DNA of 64,000 nt from Lepiota brunneoincarnata (taxonomy: Eukaryota > Basidiomycota > Agaricomycetes > Agaricales > Agaricaceae), in the NCBI GenBank assembly GCA_023014365.1, contig JAEBUN010000010.1, positions 930,001 through 994,000 on the forward strand, read 5' to 3'. This document shows, piece by piece, positions 1 to 11,470 of this stretch (within the stretch, counting starts at the first letter, position 1; each line of letters starts with the position of its first letter). The notes under the pieces were generated by a model. That model did not search any database. It worked only from the letters and a program-made list of their open reading frames with translations, and was not told the origin of the DNA. Made by a program: the position numbers and the translations under genes.

Positions 1-1
1 A

Positions 2-1476
2 AAGGAATATCGTAGTCCCCTCAGGAATTCTGTGAGTCAAAGGGGATCAGCTTTGAAACACATCGATAGCAATATCGATACACCCGCCGAGGCAACTGAG
101 GACCGTCAAACATATCTGGACCTTGAAGCCCTTAACAGGGGTTTGCAGCCTTATCTTCCTCGGGACAAACTCTCAAATGCCGAGCAGGCAACGACCCCTC
201 ATCGCAGATTCTTATCATGTCAAATTAGACATGATCCCTATCGTGACGAGAACAGTGATGAACTTTCAAGTGACGACAGCAACAATAGCCATCAGGAATG
301 CGACCGGACACCCGGAGAGCGTTCCTTCTCTCCCCTCATTGCCGGTACCCCCAGTGGCACAAAGAGGAGACACACCCTCCCGAGTCGGCGCCACCACGAC
401 CGCCAATTTACACACAGGAGATTAGCTACCCACTCGCATCTACTCATCCCTGGTGCTCCTGGACCTACTACCAAACCTCCCAATACGGTGTCGCGTTGTC
501 CGAGTCTAGTTAAGACGTCTAGTAGCCATCACGATGCTGCAAACGGACCAGAGGGGAACAACAGGACCAACGAAGAAGCCAAACCATGTACGATATCGCA
601 AATCTTACGGTCCGGTGTGCCTATCGGCGAAACTAAGATACCTCAAGGGCACGAGTGCGTTGATGAAATGAAACAGTCTTCATCTGCTCCTGAACAAGGC
701 CTCGGAGAGATGAACAGCAACCGGGGCTTACTGCCAGACGAGAATTGGATCGCCGTTATCTGTGGCGTAAGCAAGGAACAATGGAATGCAGAAAACGAAG
801 ACGGTGGTCTGCCAGAAGGGTTCTATGTTGCACCAAGGGATGTCTATATGCCGGATTTAATTGCTGTTGGGGACGTTGTACTGGGGAAATTGGTAAGTGT
901 CGTTACCCTTTTGGGAGTTATTGGCAAAGAAACTGATGGAAATTAGGGCTATGGAATGACCTCGGAATGCGTGGATGCTTGCACCCCTTTTGTCTATGGT
1001 GCGCCTGGCCCGATTGACGGCGGCTCTTACTAATTCCTATGATAGTTTCACGCCCATTGTTCATAGAGGAACACGGGTTACGAATGTACCTTGAAAAAGA
1101 AGGTGTAGGTGTAGAACTCGAACGTGAGGCGTACGAAGAAGGTGAATGGGCTCGGGAGATTGAGGAGGCGTACGTCAAAGGTCTAGCACGGAAAGAGGAA
1201 AAGCGGGAACGGGAGTTTGAGTTCCATTCTCGGCTGGTAAAATTGAACGAACACGGCGCTGCCGAGGGAGTCAACGATGAGCAACGACTGAGTATAAGGG
1301 AGAGGGAGGGGAGGGAGATGGCAATGGGGGTTGTTGAGTGGGTTGATAGAGTTTGGAAGTTATTGGGTCGACAGCAGGGTAAGGAGAGAATGGGTGCAAT
1401 CGAGGTTGCCGGTGCTAGCCGCTTTGAGCATATACCCGCACTTGTCGACATCAAGAGAAAGATTCTGGTCGCTTGA
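2..1476 (+). CDS. Glycosyltransferase-like protein (L-arabinokinase N-domain type), 5' end missing
   Basis: The reading frame is open to the left edge, so the gene starts outside the window. Three exons are seen: to 892, 947-998 and 1046-1476; the introns have GTAAGT and GTGCGC donors, and the second carries a CTAAT branch point. The first ~230 residues here are low-complexity and probably a disordered insert. The conserved part begins near 740 (IAVICGVSKEQW) and continues with PDLIAVGDVVLGKLGYG, SECVDACTPFVYV and FIEEHGLRMYLEKEG. That pattern matches the GT-B/MurG-like domain found in plant L-arabinokinase and its fungal relatives, in which the GKLGYGT-type loop faces the donor sugar. The end is charged (Glu/Arg) and probably helical. 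Substrate is unknown. The family call is from memory of conserved motifs, not from a search. Confidence 0.7.
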
Positions 1477-1970
1477 AGACATTCATTAATTAGACAGCCA
1501 GGTATGATGACTTCGTTCTATTTATTCTATCGTGCATACTACTTCATGGATTGTGATTTCCTGTGTTTTGGCTGGGCCAAACCCGCAGCATTGTCTTTTG
1601 TTCGATACTCGCCTCGATACTATTGTTGTATGACCCCGTAGTGTATGATTCCCACCCACCTGAATAATTATTCACAAATGAGTAAAGAGTGGTCTGGATC
1701 CTGTTCTTACGAGGATGGTTCTGCGCACTTTGCGCATCTGTAACGTCCGAAGCAGGGAACATATTTTATACGATTGATTGTACTGTAGATCGAATGAGTC
1801 CAGGAAGGCGGTTTGACAAGAACCATGATTATCCGTTTTTAGCTATGATTTACCGCCCAAACATTACCAGCCAAATATCCCTCACTGAATCAAGCCACCA
1901 CAAGCGTGACATTCACCGTACCTGATAGACATCACCTGCCGACTTGCTGCAACAGTATTCGGTCTCGACA
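1477..1970. other. Intergenic, nothing recognised
   Basis: About 490 bases between the glycosyltransferase-like gene and the F-box gene. It contains only short, unsupported reading frames and no repeat or RNA gene that I can recognise. Confidence 0.6.
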
Positions 1971-3394
1971 ATGGTGGGGTACTTTGATAGGTTTTGCCTG
2001 GTACGTGGACAACCAAAACATCCTAGCCTACCGCGGCCCTAAATTTTCTGAAGGTTACCGGGTGGAGATACATGTGTTCCCCTGACGAGGTGAGCAAATG
2101 AGCAATATCATACGGCGCCTGAGCGTTTGCCTGACTCTATTCGGTTACCCGGACAAAACACACGACTTAGGTCCTGGATGATATTTCAGGTGTCGATGCA
2201 GAGGAGGGTGTTGTCTCCGTGAGCCAAGGCGGAGATTGGGTCCTTTCTGAGGAAGTCCGCAAGGGGTTGCTGTACAATGAACACGACATTGATGCGACTG
2301 AAGACTACGTCCTAATTACGCCTTGCGTGATTGGTGAAAATGGTGAACTTGTTGTACATAGGGATCCGCAGGGTATGTCATATTCTTGCTGCTGGCGCTC
2401 TTCGATGATGTTTTTTTTTGGTAGTCCCTAAGGAATTTAGTGAAGGGACAGTGACCTACGTGTTCAACGTAGTTCGATCCGACCGTCCAGAGTGTGGAAT
2501 CTATGAAAAATGTGTGAGTCCCGAGATTGAATATGGGCGTGTTGGAACGCATAGCTTTCTCGTCAACTTCGTCGCCTTCCTCATCGTGCAACACCTCATC
2601 CCAGAAATGGAGGCTCATGTGCTCTATCATCTCATGACAGTGGAAACCCACTGGTGGGGGTTGTTCTCAAAAATCGACTACGGTCCGGTGGGGCGTACCC
2701 ACGAGGAAAGTGTCCGGTGGAGAATGGTTGGTGACATAAAGAAAGATGATAGAAATGATGACGGGGATGATGACGATGAAGCCTTCGAGTTGCGATGGTG
2801 GCTCAGGCTGCTCGTACAGGAGGGCAAATCCGACGAGGAGATCCTCAAGGGACGCGTGGATGGGCCCAGGAAACCTGTGGGTGTTCAAGCACCCTGGCTG
2901 TTTTCCAATCCAGCGTGCGGTTAGGTTGAACGAATCCATGACACAATCCTTGATGTCTGAAGAGAGAGATCTCCAGTCGTCTAGTCAAGCTCAGAGTTCC
3001 TTTCTCCTCTGTCTCCCACCCGAACTCTTGAAGTTGATTCTCACGCACCTGACTCCAGAAGATGCATTACGCTTCGCCTCTACTGCCAGGATCTTGCGCC
3101 GCCAATTTCATCTCCACCTTGATGCACATACTCGTGCTTGGGTAAAAAGGGAGAGGCCATGGTATTTGCCCGTCGGCCGAATCAATTATGAAAGGGGGAA
3201 TGAAGAAACTGAACGTTGGGGAAGCGAGTGGAAACGATATGCAGGTTTGGAGGTAGTCGGATATTGAGAGAAGGGCACCGTGGCTTGCATACTATGTAAC
3301 TTGCACCGAGTCAGCAAATATCCGGAGTCGAGAGAGGATTTGGGGGATTGCCTTGCAGATCAAAGCCTTGGCAGGGGCCAGAGATCTAATTTGA
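1971..3394 (+). CDS. F-box protein of the large Agaricomycete family
   Basis: The probable start is the ATG at 1971 (MVGYFDRFCL), followed by one or more introns to about 2170. An exon reading VLDDISGVDAEEG leads through a GTATGT intron (about 2376-2426) to DPQVPKEFSEG. The middle part ends in an acidic stretch near 2755-2790. The F-box is at 3001-3120: LPPELLKLILTHLTPEDALRF. A last intron (from about 3246) joins to NIRSRERIWGIALQI, the usual end of this family, with the stop at 3392-3394. F-box proteins recruit substrates to SCF ubiquitin ligases through Skp1; the substrate here is unknown. The frame breaks between the middle part and the F-box near 2874-2881: leaving out one base restores a conserved-looking RKPWVFKHPGCFP, but a 37-nt intron could also explain it. 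Exon 1 is uncertain. Confidence 0.6.
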
Positions 3395-3649
3395 CAGAAT
3401 TCATATATGACAGTCGTATTCTCCTCGATGCTTGCGCTGCTGTCGGACTGCCCTTGGTAGTCTTATTATCTGACGGTGGGATTTATAGTGGCCAGGATCA
3501 TGACGTCCTAAGGACTTCCCTCCTTCCCACACCATTATCGTGCTTGTCCACCGACTTCCATCTGCCCGGAGGGTATGCTAGATGGAGACGTGAAGCAAGC
3601 TTAGTCAGGCAGTCATTGGGCTTAGCCACAATGTCGAGGCGCGACCCCC

Positions 3650-4091
3650 TGTAGGTAACAGAAAGAAGGAGTCATACCTTGAATGGGTCCTGGGAACATG
3701 CGGGTTTACAGACATCCACTTGATTTACAATCAGAACGGCACTGAATATCAGTAAGCAGATATTTTGACTGCTCAGAACACACGACGGAAGGCGTTCCTT
3801 TAGAGCGGGTCGCGTGTTATTTTTAGGACTTGTGTGTGGTTGAAGCTCACTGGATGAAGAATCTCGATGGACGGAAGGTGGTCCGAAAGGCTTCTCTCAT
3901 GCATGTATAGGGAAATTATTCCCAGCTTGTTCCGTAGCGTGGAAAGTAGAGGAATTGATCTTGGAGAGGTGGGGGTGAAGGAGGCTCTACAGCGGTCTCA
4001 GGGTCACTTAGATGCAATATGTAGTTCATGGAGCCTGGTCCAAGACAATAAGCACACGAGATGTGCGTACGTACGGATATGCGGAAGGTAG
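3650..4091 (+). pseudogene. Possible methyltransferase C-terminal fragments
   Basis: Two short coding-like stretches lie downstream of the F-box gene. One (about 3650-3753) reads ESYLEWVLGTCGFTDIHL, resembling the strand near the end of fungal SAM-dependent methyltransferases. The second (about 3858-4091) ends in HTRCAYVRICGR, which resembles the family's final strand (YVRxWGRK). An intron with a GTAAGC donor could separate them. No SAM-binding GxGxG motif or N-terminal domain is visible upstream, so this is either a remnant or a gene whose earlier exons I cannot read. It could also be chance. Confidence 0.3.
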
Positions 4092-4351
4092 TCTTTATCT
4101 CGGTAAACGGGTGATTAGGCCTAGGAGCTTTGAAGCGTCCTGGGGCGATACAAGCGGCTCGATGGCTGGCGTGTCTTGGAATGAGAATCCCGAGTAGATA
4201 ACCTGAAAGTGATAAAAAAGCCTTGGCAAAAGCTTTATCGCGTGGTAGTACCGATAAGTATGGATATTGCTAGTACTTATAAGTGACCTTCTGTAGTTTG
4301 GCTTTCGTCAGTGATTAGGTGATAGATAAGGGAAATAATCACAGCAAGGAG

Positions 4352-4359
4352 TATAAAAG
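4352..4359 (+). promoter_or_regulatory. TATA-box-like element upstream of the AVT gene
   Basis: TATAAAAG lies 126 bases before the ATG at 4485 and is followed by a CT-rich leader. This is the spacing expected for a fungal core promoter. Confidence 0.45.
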
Positions 4360-4484
4360 ACCGAAGAGGCGCTGGGTTGCGGCACGTGTTAGGCCCTAGT
4401 ATGTCGGATCTAGGGGGTGCAGCCGCAGACTATCACCAACGCCACCATCCCCGCCGGCGTTCCTCTCTCTTCCTCGCCTCTACT

Positions 4485-7289
4485 ATGGCCTCTCCATCTC
4501 AGCCAGTGTCCATCAAGAAACCACGAGCAGAACTCTCTGGCACACCAGCTACCCAGTCAACACCAGTTGGCACCCCAGACCTCCGTGCACTTCGAGCACA
4601 TTTCATAGGCACTCCTACCCTCCCCAACATTCCTCTTCGAGGCACACCAACAACACGCACACCCGTCGAAGGTCCCGTGGGCACCCCGTCGGTTCGACCC
4701 ATCGTCGATTTCACGTCCTCTCCACACCGTCCCGGGGGCTCCCTCGCGGTTGGGGGGATTAGCGCGACACGCCGGCCTAGCTTTACGCCCAACACCAATG
4801 CCGACATACCCGCTCTCGACCTTGATGGAACTCCCAGACGAGGAGAAGGCGAAAGTGCTTGCAAGGCACCTGGTATCGAAGGAGGAACGAGCAAAGGCGG
4901 ACCAGTCGAAGAACACCCCTTCGTCTGACGTCAGTCCATCACTTTCGAGACGCTCTTCGCAACATAGCGCTTCCCAGAACGCCAGCGGGGCACGAGAATG
5001 CTCTGAGCCATTTCCTATTCCTTATGATGCTCCTGGCGCCGATATAACGTGAGTTATCACTCTGGCTGCCGTTTTTTACTCGGTCAAATCCTGCCAATTA
5101 GTACTGACTCGTGTTGATAAGTCACGATGTATACAAGTGGCATGCTGATCAGCGACGACAGGTAGCAAGAGCCCGAGCTGTCTCATTTGCTGGCTTACCC
5201 CAGCTACCGGATCCCTGCATTCGAGCACATCCACGAACCAGGTGGCTTCCGGCGCAACTATGTTAAGCTCCGTGCAAACGAACAGGGTACCGAGGAACCT
5301 CAAATGCTCAACAATTTCATAGATTTCCTCCTCTTGTTCGGTCACTTTGTATGTGTATATCAACCGGAACTTACGCAAGGTTACTGACCGTCTTCTGCAC
5401 AGGCTGGCGAAGATCTAGAAGAGGATGACGATGACGAGGATAAACCTGAGGATGAGGAACACGCAGCAGCTTCGACCCCTGTACCGGAGTCGAGTGAGAT
5501 CACTCCTCTGCTTGGTAGCTCTGTTGGGCCTACTTTTACACGATCAAGGTCACGCTCACGCCAAAGACGGGGTTCAATCGGACAACTCGGAAATGCGACG
5601 GTCACTCAGGCTGTCCTCATGGTGCGCGTAGACTCCGTGTGATCTGCCTTCAGTGCATTGACTGTTGACCTACTAGCTTCTTAAATCCTTCGTTGGCACA
5701 GGCGTGCTATTCCTTGGCAAAGCGTATGTGCCGGACCCAATATGGAATCCTGTGGCTAATCTTTGCTCCACAGTTTCTACAACGGAGGAATCCTGTTCTC
5801 CTCCCTGCTTTTCATATTCATCGCCATTATTTCGTTATACTCGTTCCTTTTGCTCGTCAAGACCAAGTTTGTCGTTTCCGGCAGCTTTGGCGGTGTGTAC
5901 TCTCTCAATCTATCACTTCCGTTGATTGATCACCTATCTGTTAGATATCGGAGGCACTTTGTACGGCCCATGGATGCGATACGTCATCCTTGGTTCCATT
6001 GTCATATCACAGCTCGGTTTCGTCTCTGCCTACACTATTTTTGTGGCTGAAAATCTTCAGGTATGTAACCCCTGCTCCCCGATGGGACCGACAGTCTAAG
6101 CTTTTGATGTAGGCTTTCGTCTTGGGCGTCACTGAATGCATGAAGACAATTTCAGTTCAATATTTCATCCTCATGCAGCTCATCATCTTTTTACCCCTCG
6201 CTCTCGTGCGGGATCTGGCCAAGTTGAGCTCCACGGCGCTTGTTGCGGATGTTTTCATCCTCGCAGGGTTATTGTACATTTTCGGAAGCGAGATCAGCAT
6301 TATTGCGGACAGGGGGATTGCTCCGGTCAGATTGTTCAACCCGAATAACTTCCCGCTCTTCATTGGGTGAGCTCACCTTTTCAAGTTCCTCATGAAATCT
6401 AACGAACGTCGGCATCACAGGACTGCAGTATTTTCCTTCGAGGGCATTGGGCTTGTTATCCCAATCACGGACGCCATGAGAGAGCCCCGCAAATTCCCTG
6501 CTGTGTTGACTGGTGTTATGGCCTTCCTTTTGGGTGCGTCACATCACTTACTGACCTCAAACTTCACCCAGCACTGACCTTACTGTGCAGTCCTTTTTGG
6601 AGGAGCTGGTGCCCTCGCCTACCTTACATTCGGTGCCGATATCCAAACAGTGGTCCTCGTGAACCTGGACAACACGAGCAAGATGGTGCAATCTGTGAGG
6701 ATTGCTTTGACGTTCTGTATAAACAAAGATGATTCATTGTTTTTCCTCGATTCAGGTGCAATTCCTATATGCGCTTGCTATCCTTTTATCTGTTCCGTTA
6801 CAGCTGTTCCCAGCCGTTCGCATACTTGAGAACGGACTTTTTACGAGGAGTGGAAAGGGCAATTTCAAGGTCAAATGGTTGAAGAACTTCTTTAGGTTCT
6901 TCATGGTCATGTTCTGTACGATGGTCAGTTCGTATGGAGCAAAGGATTTGGACAAGTTTGTTGCTTTCATTGGCTGCTTTGCCTGGTGAGTCTCTCCTTA
7001 GTTCTTGTGTTCACGTCGATCTCGGCCTCTGACGCCCCACTCAGCGTCCCTTTGTGTTATGTGTACCCAGCCATGCTGCACTACAAGGCCTGCGCGAGAA
7101 CAAAGAAACAGAAGCTAGCGGATATCGCATTGATTATATTTGGGTTGATCGCGGCCCTCTATACATCAGTTCAAACTATCAAGGTACGCTATAGAATGTC
7201 ACCTAAGGTTGATTACGGATTTATGGTATTTGAAACAGTTGATGCTGGATCCCACTTCGCCACCAATTCCTGGTAGATGCGAAACTTAG
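4485..7289 (+). CDS. Vacuolar amino acid transporter, AVT3/AVT4 type (AAAP family)
   Basis: The product is predicted to export amino acids from the vacuole. The start is taken as the ATG at 4485 (MASPSQPVSIKKP). A disordered Thr/Pro-rich N-terminus of about 200 residues is followed by LPDEEKAKVLARHLVSKEER, then HEPGGFRRNYV, an acidic patch (5405-5460) and the transporter core, which begins LLKSFVGTGVLFLGKAF (about 5680-5775). About ten hydrophobic helices follow, ending at TIKLMLDPTSPPIPG, stop 7287-7289. Intron junctions at 5049-5121, 5349-5402 and the later ones are all GT-AG and keep frame. Two breaks occur in the N-terminal part, one at a run of six G (4752-4757) and one at CCC (5213-5215); leaving out one base at each restores the frame. 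In yeast, Avt3 and Avt4 work with Atg22 in the same export step. The family is clear; the specificity is inferred. Confidence 0.85.
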
Positions 7290-8014
7290 ACCCCTGATTT
7301 CCCGATGATCCCGTCTGTTTTGGAATCAATTTCGGAGATTTTTTCTGCCATGCTTCATCCTTTAGTCTTGACATGCACCTCATCGCTCATCATTCAGTCA
7401 TTCCTCATTCTTCAGGCCTCACCTACCGGCCTACGATATTTAGGCATTTCACTTTTCTTAGAATACCAGATCCATGACAAGTAATTAATGGATATCCTCG
7501 GTAGTACTTTAACCGTGTGTTGTTACTGAGGATATCAGCAGTGGGCGGAAGATGATGTGGCATGTGCGTTCCTATAGAGGCCTGGTGGGTTGGTTGGTCT
7601 TAGGCGGGTAGCTGTCTCTATTATCGAATTCGCGTAGCAGACTTGATGAAAGTTCCTCGTACTAAATATTACTTCCATTCCATTTCGGCCATTTCTCTTC
7701 GACGATGTTACACGATACACACAAGATAAGTTATACTGTGACACACTTCAAGGTCGTACACTTGTTCCACTTGGGGTATTCTGCGGGTTTGCAAAGGGTC
7801 GCGACAAGAGGGCAGCGGGGAAAGTGGATTTAAATATGGGGGCACCAAGCGAACACCGTGTCTTGCATCACCGGAGAAAAAAGAAGGAAAGTGATACCTG
7901 GAGAGGAGAAAGAGGGAGAAGCAAGAAGAGGGGTAGAGAGGAGAGAGGCACATCACTGATGTACCAAAGTCTTATCCGATGACGTCTCAGCATCATCTTC
8001 AACCTGTACACCTT
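7290..8014. other. Intergenic between convergent genes
   Basis: This holds the 3' flanks of the AVT gene (+) and the AhpC/TSA gene (-). Its purine-rich stretch (7860-7950) is low-complexity. No gene is seen. Confidence 0.6.
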
Positions 8015-11000
8015 CTAGTAATACCTTGAACGGTCGGCGGCGGCTGTGTGGACCACGGCCTCGAATCTTCTCTCGGTCTTTCCCTTCTCTCTCCCCATCC
8101 GAGCAACATGATCCCGACTCAGGTTCACCCGGTTCATTCTCACCTCACGCCCAAACAACACGATATCGTCATCATCCCTCTTCACACTCGCTTCTCGCTG
8201 CATAGAACCCAAGCTGGCTGATACTGGCGTATGCTCGTCATTCTCGCCATCACCACCACTACCAGCGCATGGACCGGACGCTGATCTCTCCGTCGCAAGT
8301 CGGCGGTTCAGTTCCTGCTCGCGGTATTCGTTAGCCAACCCCCGCCGAGCAGTCTTCTTTTCCTTCAGCCGTTGCAAACCTCGATGGTGTTCCTCTATCC
8401 ATCGCTCCTCGTCGCTCTTCGTCATGACAGTCACAGCTGCGCCGTCTAGTGATTTCTTCGGTAGGGACATATTCCTGTTCGCACTCTTACGGGGGATGGT
8501 GGTGGTGGCCATCGAAGGAATGGATGTAGGTGCAGAAACAACGGCTGTCGAGTCCAGGGAGCGTTTTCCGCGCTCTGGGGAGATGACAAGGGGGAGAGGC
8601 AACGATTCTCGCCTTGACGCTCACGCTCGTATTCGTGTTGCTAGTGGCACCCAAGGATGTTGCCCGTATAACGCTTCGTCTTCGTCTATGAGACCGCTTG
8701 TTCTCGGTTGGAGGTACGGCGTCAATTGTCTGACCTCGAGCTCGAGTATGTTGGTTGCATGTTTTGAGCGAGCTCAGTAGTGGGTTTTTTGTCTTGCTCC
8801 TTTTCGGTGTTGCTATTGCTTTCATTTTCCTTTGTCGGGAGTGATTGTAGAGGTCGTGAAGCTAATGGCAGAACACCAGCAGCGCGAAGGACGTCGTCAA
8901 ATGGTGCATGTCCCCTTTGTTGTTTGCATTCTATGGGCGTAGGTACAAGTCATCCTGCGAAGGATATCAGTGAAAGGAAGTACAAGGAGAAAATGGGGGA
9001 GCTCACCCTGGACCAAACACAAACTCCCCGCCCAGTTGATTAAGGTCTCCCCCCTTCTCCCAGACGGGCATACCGACCTTCAAGGCTCGAACGAAAACCA
9101 TCGCGATCCCACCCATCAGTCCATGTTTCACATATCCACCATTACCACGGCTACTGGACTTTCCGTACCCTTTCTCCCGCCCCAACTCATACTTGTTACC
9201 ACCCAAATCGTGGGCATGTAGATGCGCTTGGCCGTTCCTTGACCTCCCATGCCCGTGCCCAGCTTCATGTTGTTCATGGACACGAGGTTGCTGCTGCAGA
9301 CATCCCGGGTCTTTCCCCATCCCCAGCGTAGCATATATAGCCAACGAAGGGTCAGTGTAGACATCCAGCTCCAACCCGAAAATCTGCTTGTACTTTCCGA
9401 TCATCGAATATGACCCGTTGCTGATCACGACCAGCCTGATCTGTCCACCAGTGCTTGCAACGGCACAACTAGCCCCGGTTGTGACATTCCCGGTCTTCTC
9501 CTTTTCATCATCACTTACTACTACGTCCCCACCCAGACTTGTGCCACCAAGAATCTCAGGAACATCCCTTGTCAATGACGCAACCGAACTCATGTAGTCC
9601 TGACACAACGGACACCAGAAATGCCGTACAAAAATCACGATCACCCGTCGATGCGCAAAGAGAGCACCAAAGTTGACACGCACGCCGGATTCAGCAATGA
9701 TAGGTAGTGATGCGGCTTTTGCAACATCTGCGAGGGAGGGAAGGTCCCATTCGCGTTTTGGTTGAACCTGTTCTGAGGTGAGGGGTGTGGATTTGGATGC
9801 AGAGCGCGAAGTGGTGCGTTTGATTTTTGTTGTGGCTGAGGAGGTGATGGTTGCTGCCACGGACGGAAGGGGTGTGGGCATTGAAGCGGAGGCGGGTATT
9901 AATGCGGCGGCAGGAGGTGTAGGAGTGGGTGTCGCGATGGGACGTGTGGTCCGTGGTCTGCGAGTGGGCTCGGGTGTTGTGCGGGGCGGAGAAGCCGGGG
10001 CATTGGTGGGAGGGACGTGGATGTGGACGAAGGAGAATGTTGAGTGTGTTTCGTCAGTGTGGGAGGTTTGGGATGCACGGGAAGTGAGTGTTGAGGGTCT
10101 TGGAGGTGCTGGTAGAGCTGCAGAGTCGAGTGGGTCGCCGCGTCGGGTGGAGACAGTCAGTCTGGAGGGGGGTAGTGATCGGAGCGGGTGATGATGTCTT
10201 TCTGATAGGCACTAGGGACGCGATGGGGAGGAGAGGTTGTTCGGTATGCAGCGTCCCAGGGATTTCCGAGCTTGGAGGAATGACGTCCGGAATGATGGAG
10301 ATAGCACTTTGCTGTAGGGGATGGCTCTTTATAGGAACAAAATCCTGCCCTTGCGACGCCCAGACGACAGTCGAGAAGACAGGAGGAGAAATGGATGCCT
10401 TGCGAATGCGTTCGACGTCCGTAATAGACCCACGGACAGTGCTGGCGTTGCGTGTTTTGAGGAAGCGTGTAAGCTTGTTGGTCGAGCCTACTCGCGGACG
10501 CTGCGCCGCAGACCGGCGAGTTGAGTCAATCTCGCTGCCAGATTGATGAACTCTGGTGGTATCACTCTCTGTGCCACTACTGTCATTCTCGAGATATTGC
10601 GGCTGGGCAAGCATGACATGGATGGGCTGAGAATCGATAGAGCCCCGGGAAGGAGAGACTGCCAGGGGCGTGACATGGGAGAGGTAAGAGGGCTTGAATG
10701 ACTGCCGTCGCGCTGAGGGGACGTTGGCGTTGGCGTTGTCGGTGCTGTAACTGTGCTGTACCCTCACAGGAGCGGAATGGCCATGATCGGAGGCATAAGG
10801 CTGGATGTCGGGGACGTGACGGACGAGAGTGTGGAGATAGGATATCGAGCGGCGCCTATCAGCCTGACGTGTCGGGTCATCCTGGACTGAGGGTTCTCGC
10901 TGCAACAAAGGAATCACCGGTGGCGGCTCCCTGTGCAGCACGCTTGAAGTTCGATTGCGTAAAACCCAGAGCGGTGCAAATGGGTCCGCGGGGTCAGGAT

Positions 11001-11187
11001 CTGGGTATCTTTCCGAGAAGCTGAGCTTGTGTAGCGGGGGAGAAGGTTGCTGCTGCTGCTGCTGCTGCTGTTGTTGTTGTTGTGAAGGGGTTTGCTGGAT
11101 GTGAGTGGCTGGCGGTGGCTTTCGTCTTATACGAGAGGGTTGGGGGTCGCAATGGGTGGGCTGGACAAGCGTCGCGACAGTGCTCAT
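8015..11187 (-). CDS. AhpC/TSA (PRXL2-like) thioredoxin-fold protein with long disordered arms
   Basis: Read from 11187 leftward. The first ~380 residues are disordered and start MSTVATLVQPTH, with a 12-Gln run (11048-11082). The frame breaks at a run of six C (coding strand; 10167-10172) and, with one base omitted, continues SRLTVSTRRGDPLDS into the conserved domain: REWDLPSLADVAKAA, IVIFVRHFWCPLCQDYM (CxxC-like site near 9600-9640), VVISNGSYSMIGKYKQ and LDVYTDPSLAIYATLGMG. This order matches the PRXL2/AAED1 group of peroxiredoxin-like proteins. An intron starting near 9004 leads to MTCTYAHRMQTTKG, then another break at CCCC (8912-8915) before HAPFDDVLRAAG. Further left (8015-8640) a charged disordered ORF is probably the C-terminal arm, but at least one more frame change lies in between, so that part is uncertain. 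Redox activity is inferred from the fold only. Confidence 0.65.
11048..11082 (-). repeat. CAG/CAA microsatellite encoding poly-Gln
   Basis: Uninterrupted CTG then TTG triplets on the + strand encode 12 glutamines in the disordered N-terminus of the AhpC/TSA-fold protein. Confidence 0.9.
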
Positions 11188-11470
11188 TGACGACGCGATG
11201 TCAAAGCGCGGACTGGTGTATCTTTGGTGGTGGTTGAGAGCTGTAAGGGTTTAAAGGAAGAGGCCACGCAGGAGACGCGTGTAGAGGGGACGGGAGGACG
11301 TTGGACATCAGACAGGGTATTTAGGAAGATGACCATGAGGCTGACAACAGTCTACACGTGTAAGGATCCTCCTTTCATTAACGACCGGCCAAGTGTAGAT
11401 AGGCTCAGATCTTATAACTGAGGCAGCTGTGGCTGGTGTTGGACGAGTAGAACAATGCAAGTGACTACAA

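Noticed and set aside
918..1454. 178-residue ORF on the minus strand
   Set aside because: Antisense to the conserved glycosyltransferase-like exons; no motif of its own.
9778..10546. Plus-strand Gly/Val-rich ORFs (137 and 152 residues)
   Set aside because: Antisense to the disordered arm of the AhpC/TSA-fold gene.
11048..11082. CTG/TTG triplet run as a possible CRISPR-like or regulatory repeat
   Set aside because: In frame with a poly-Gln stretch in a coding sequence; a plain microsatellite.
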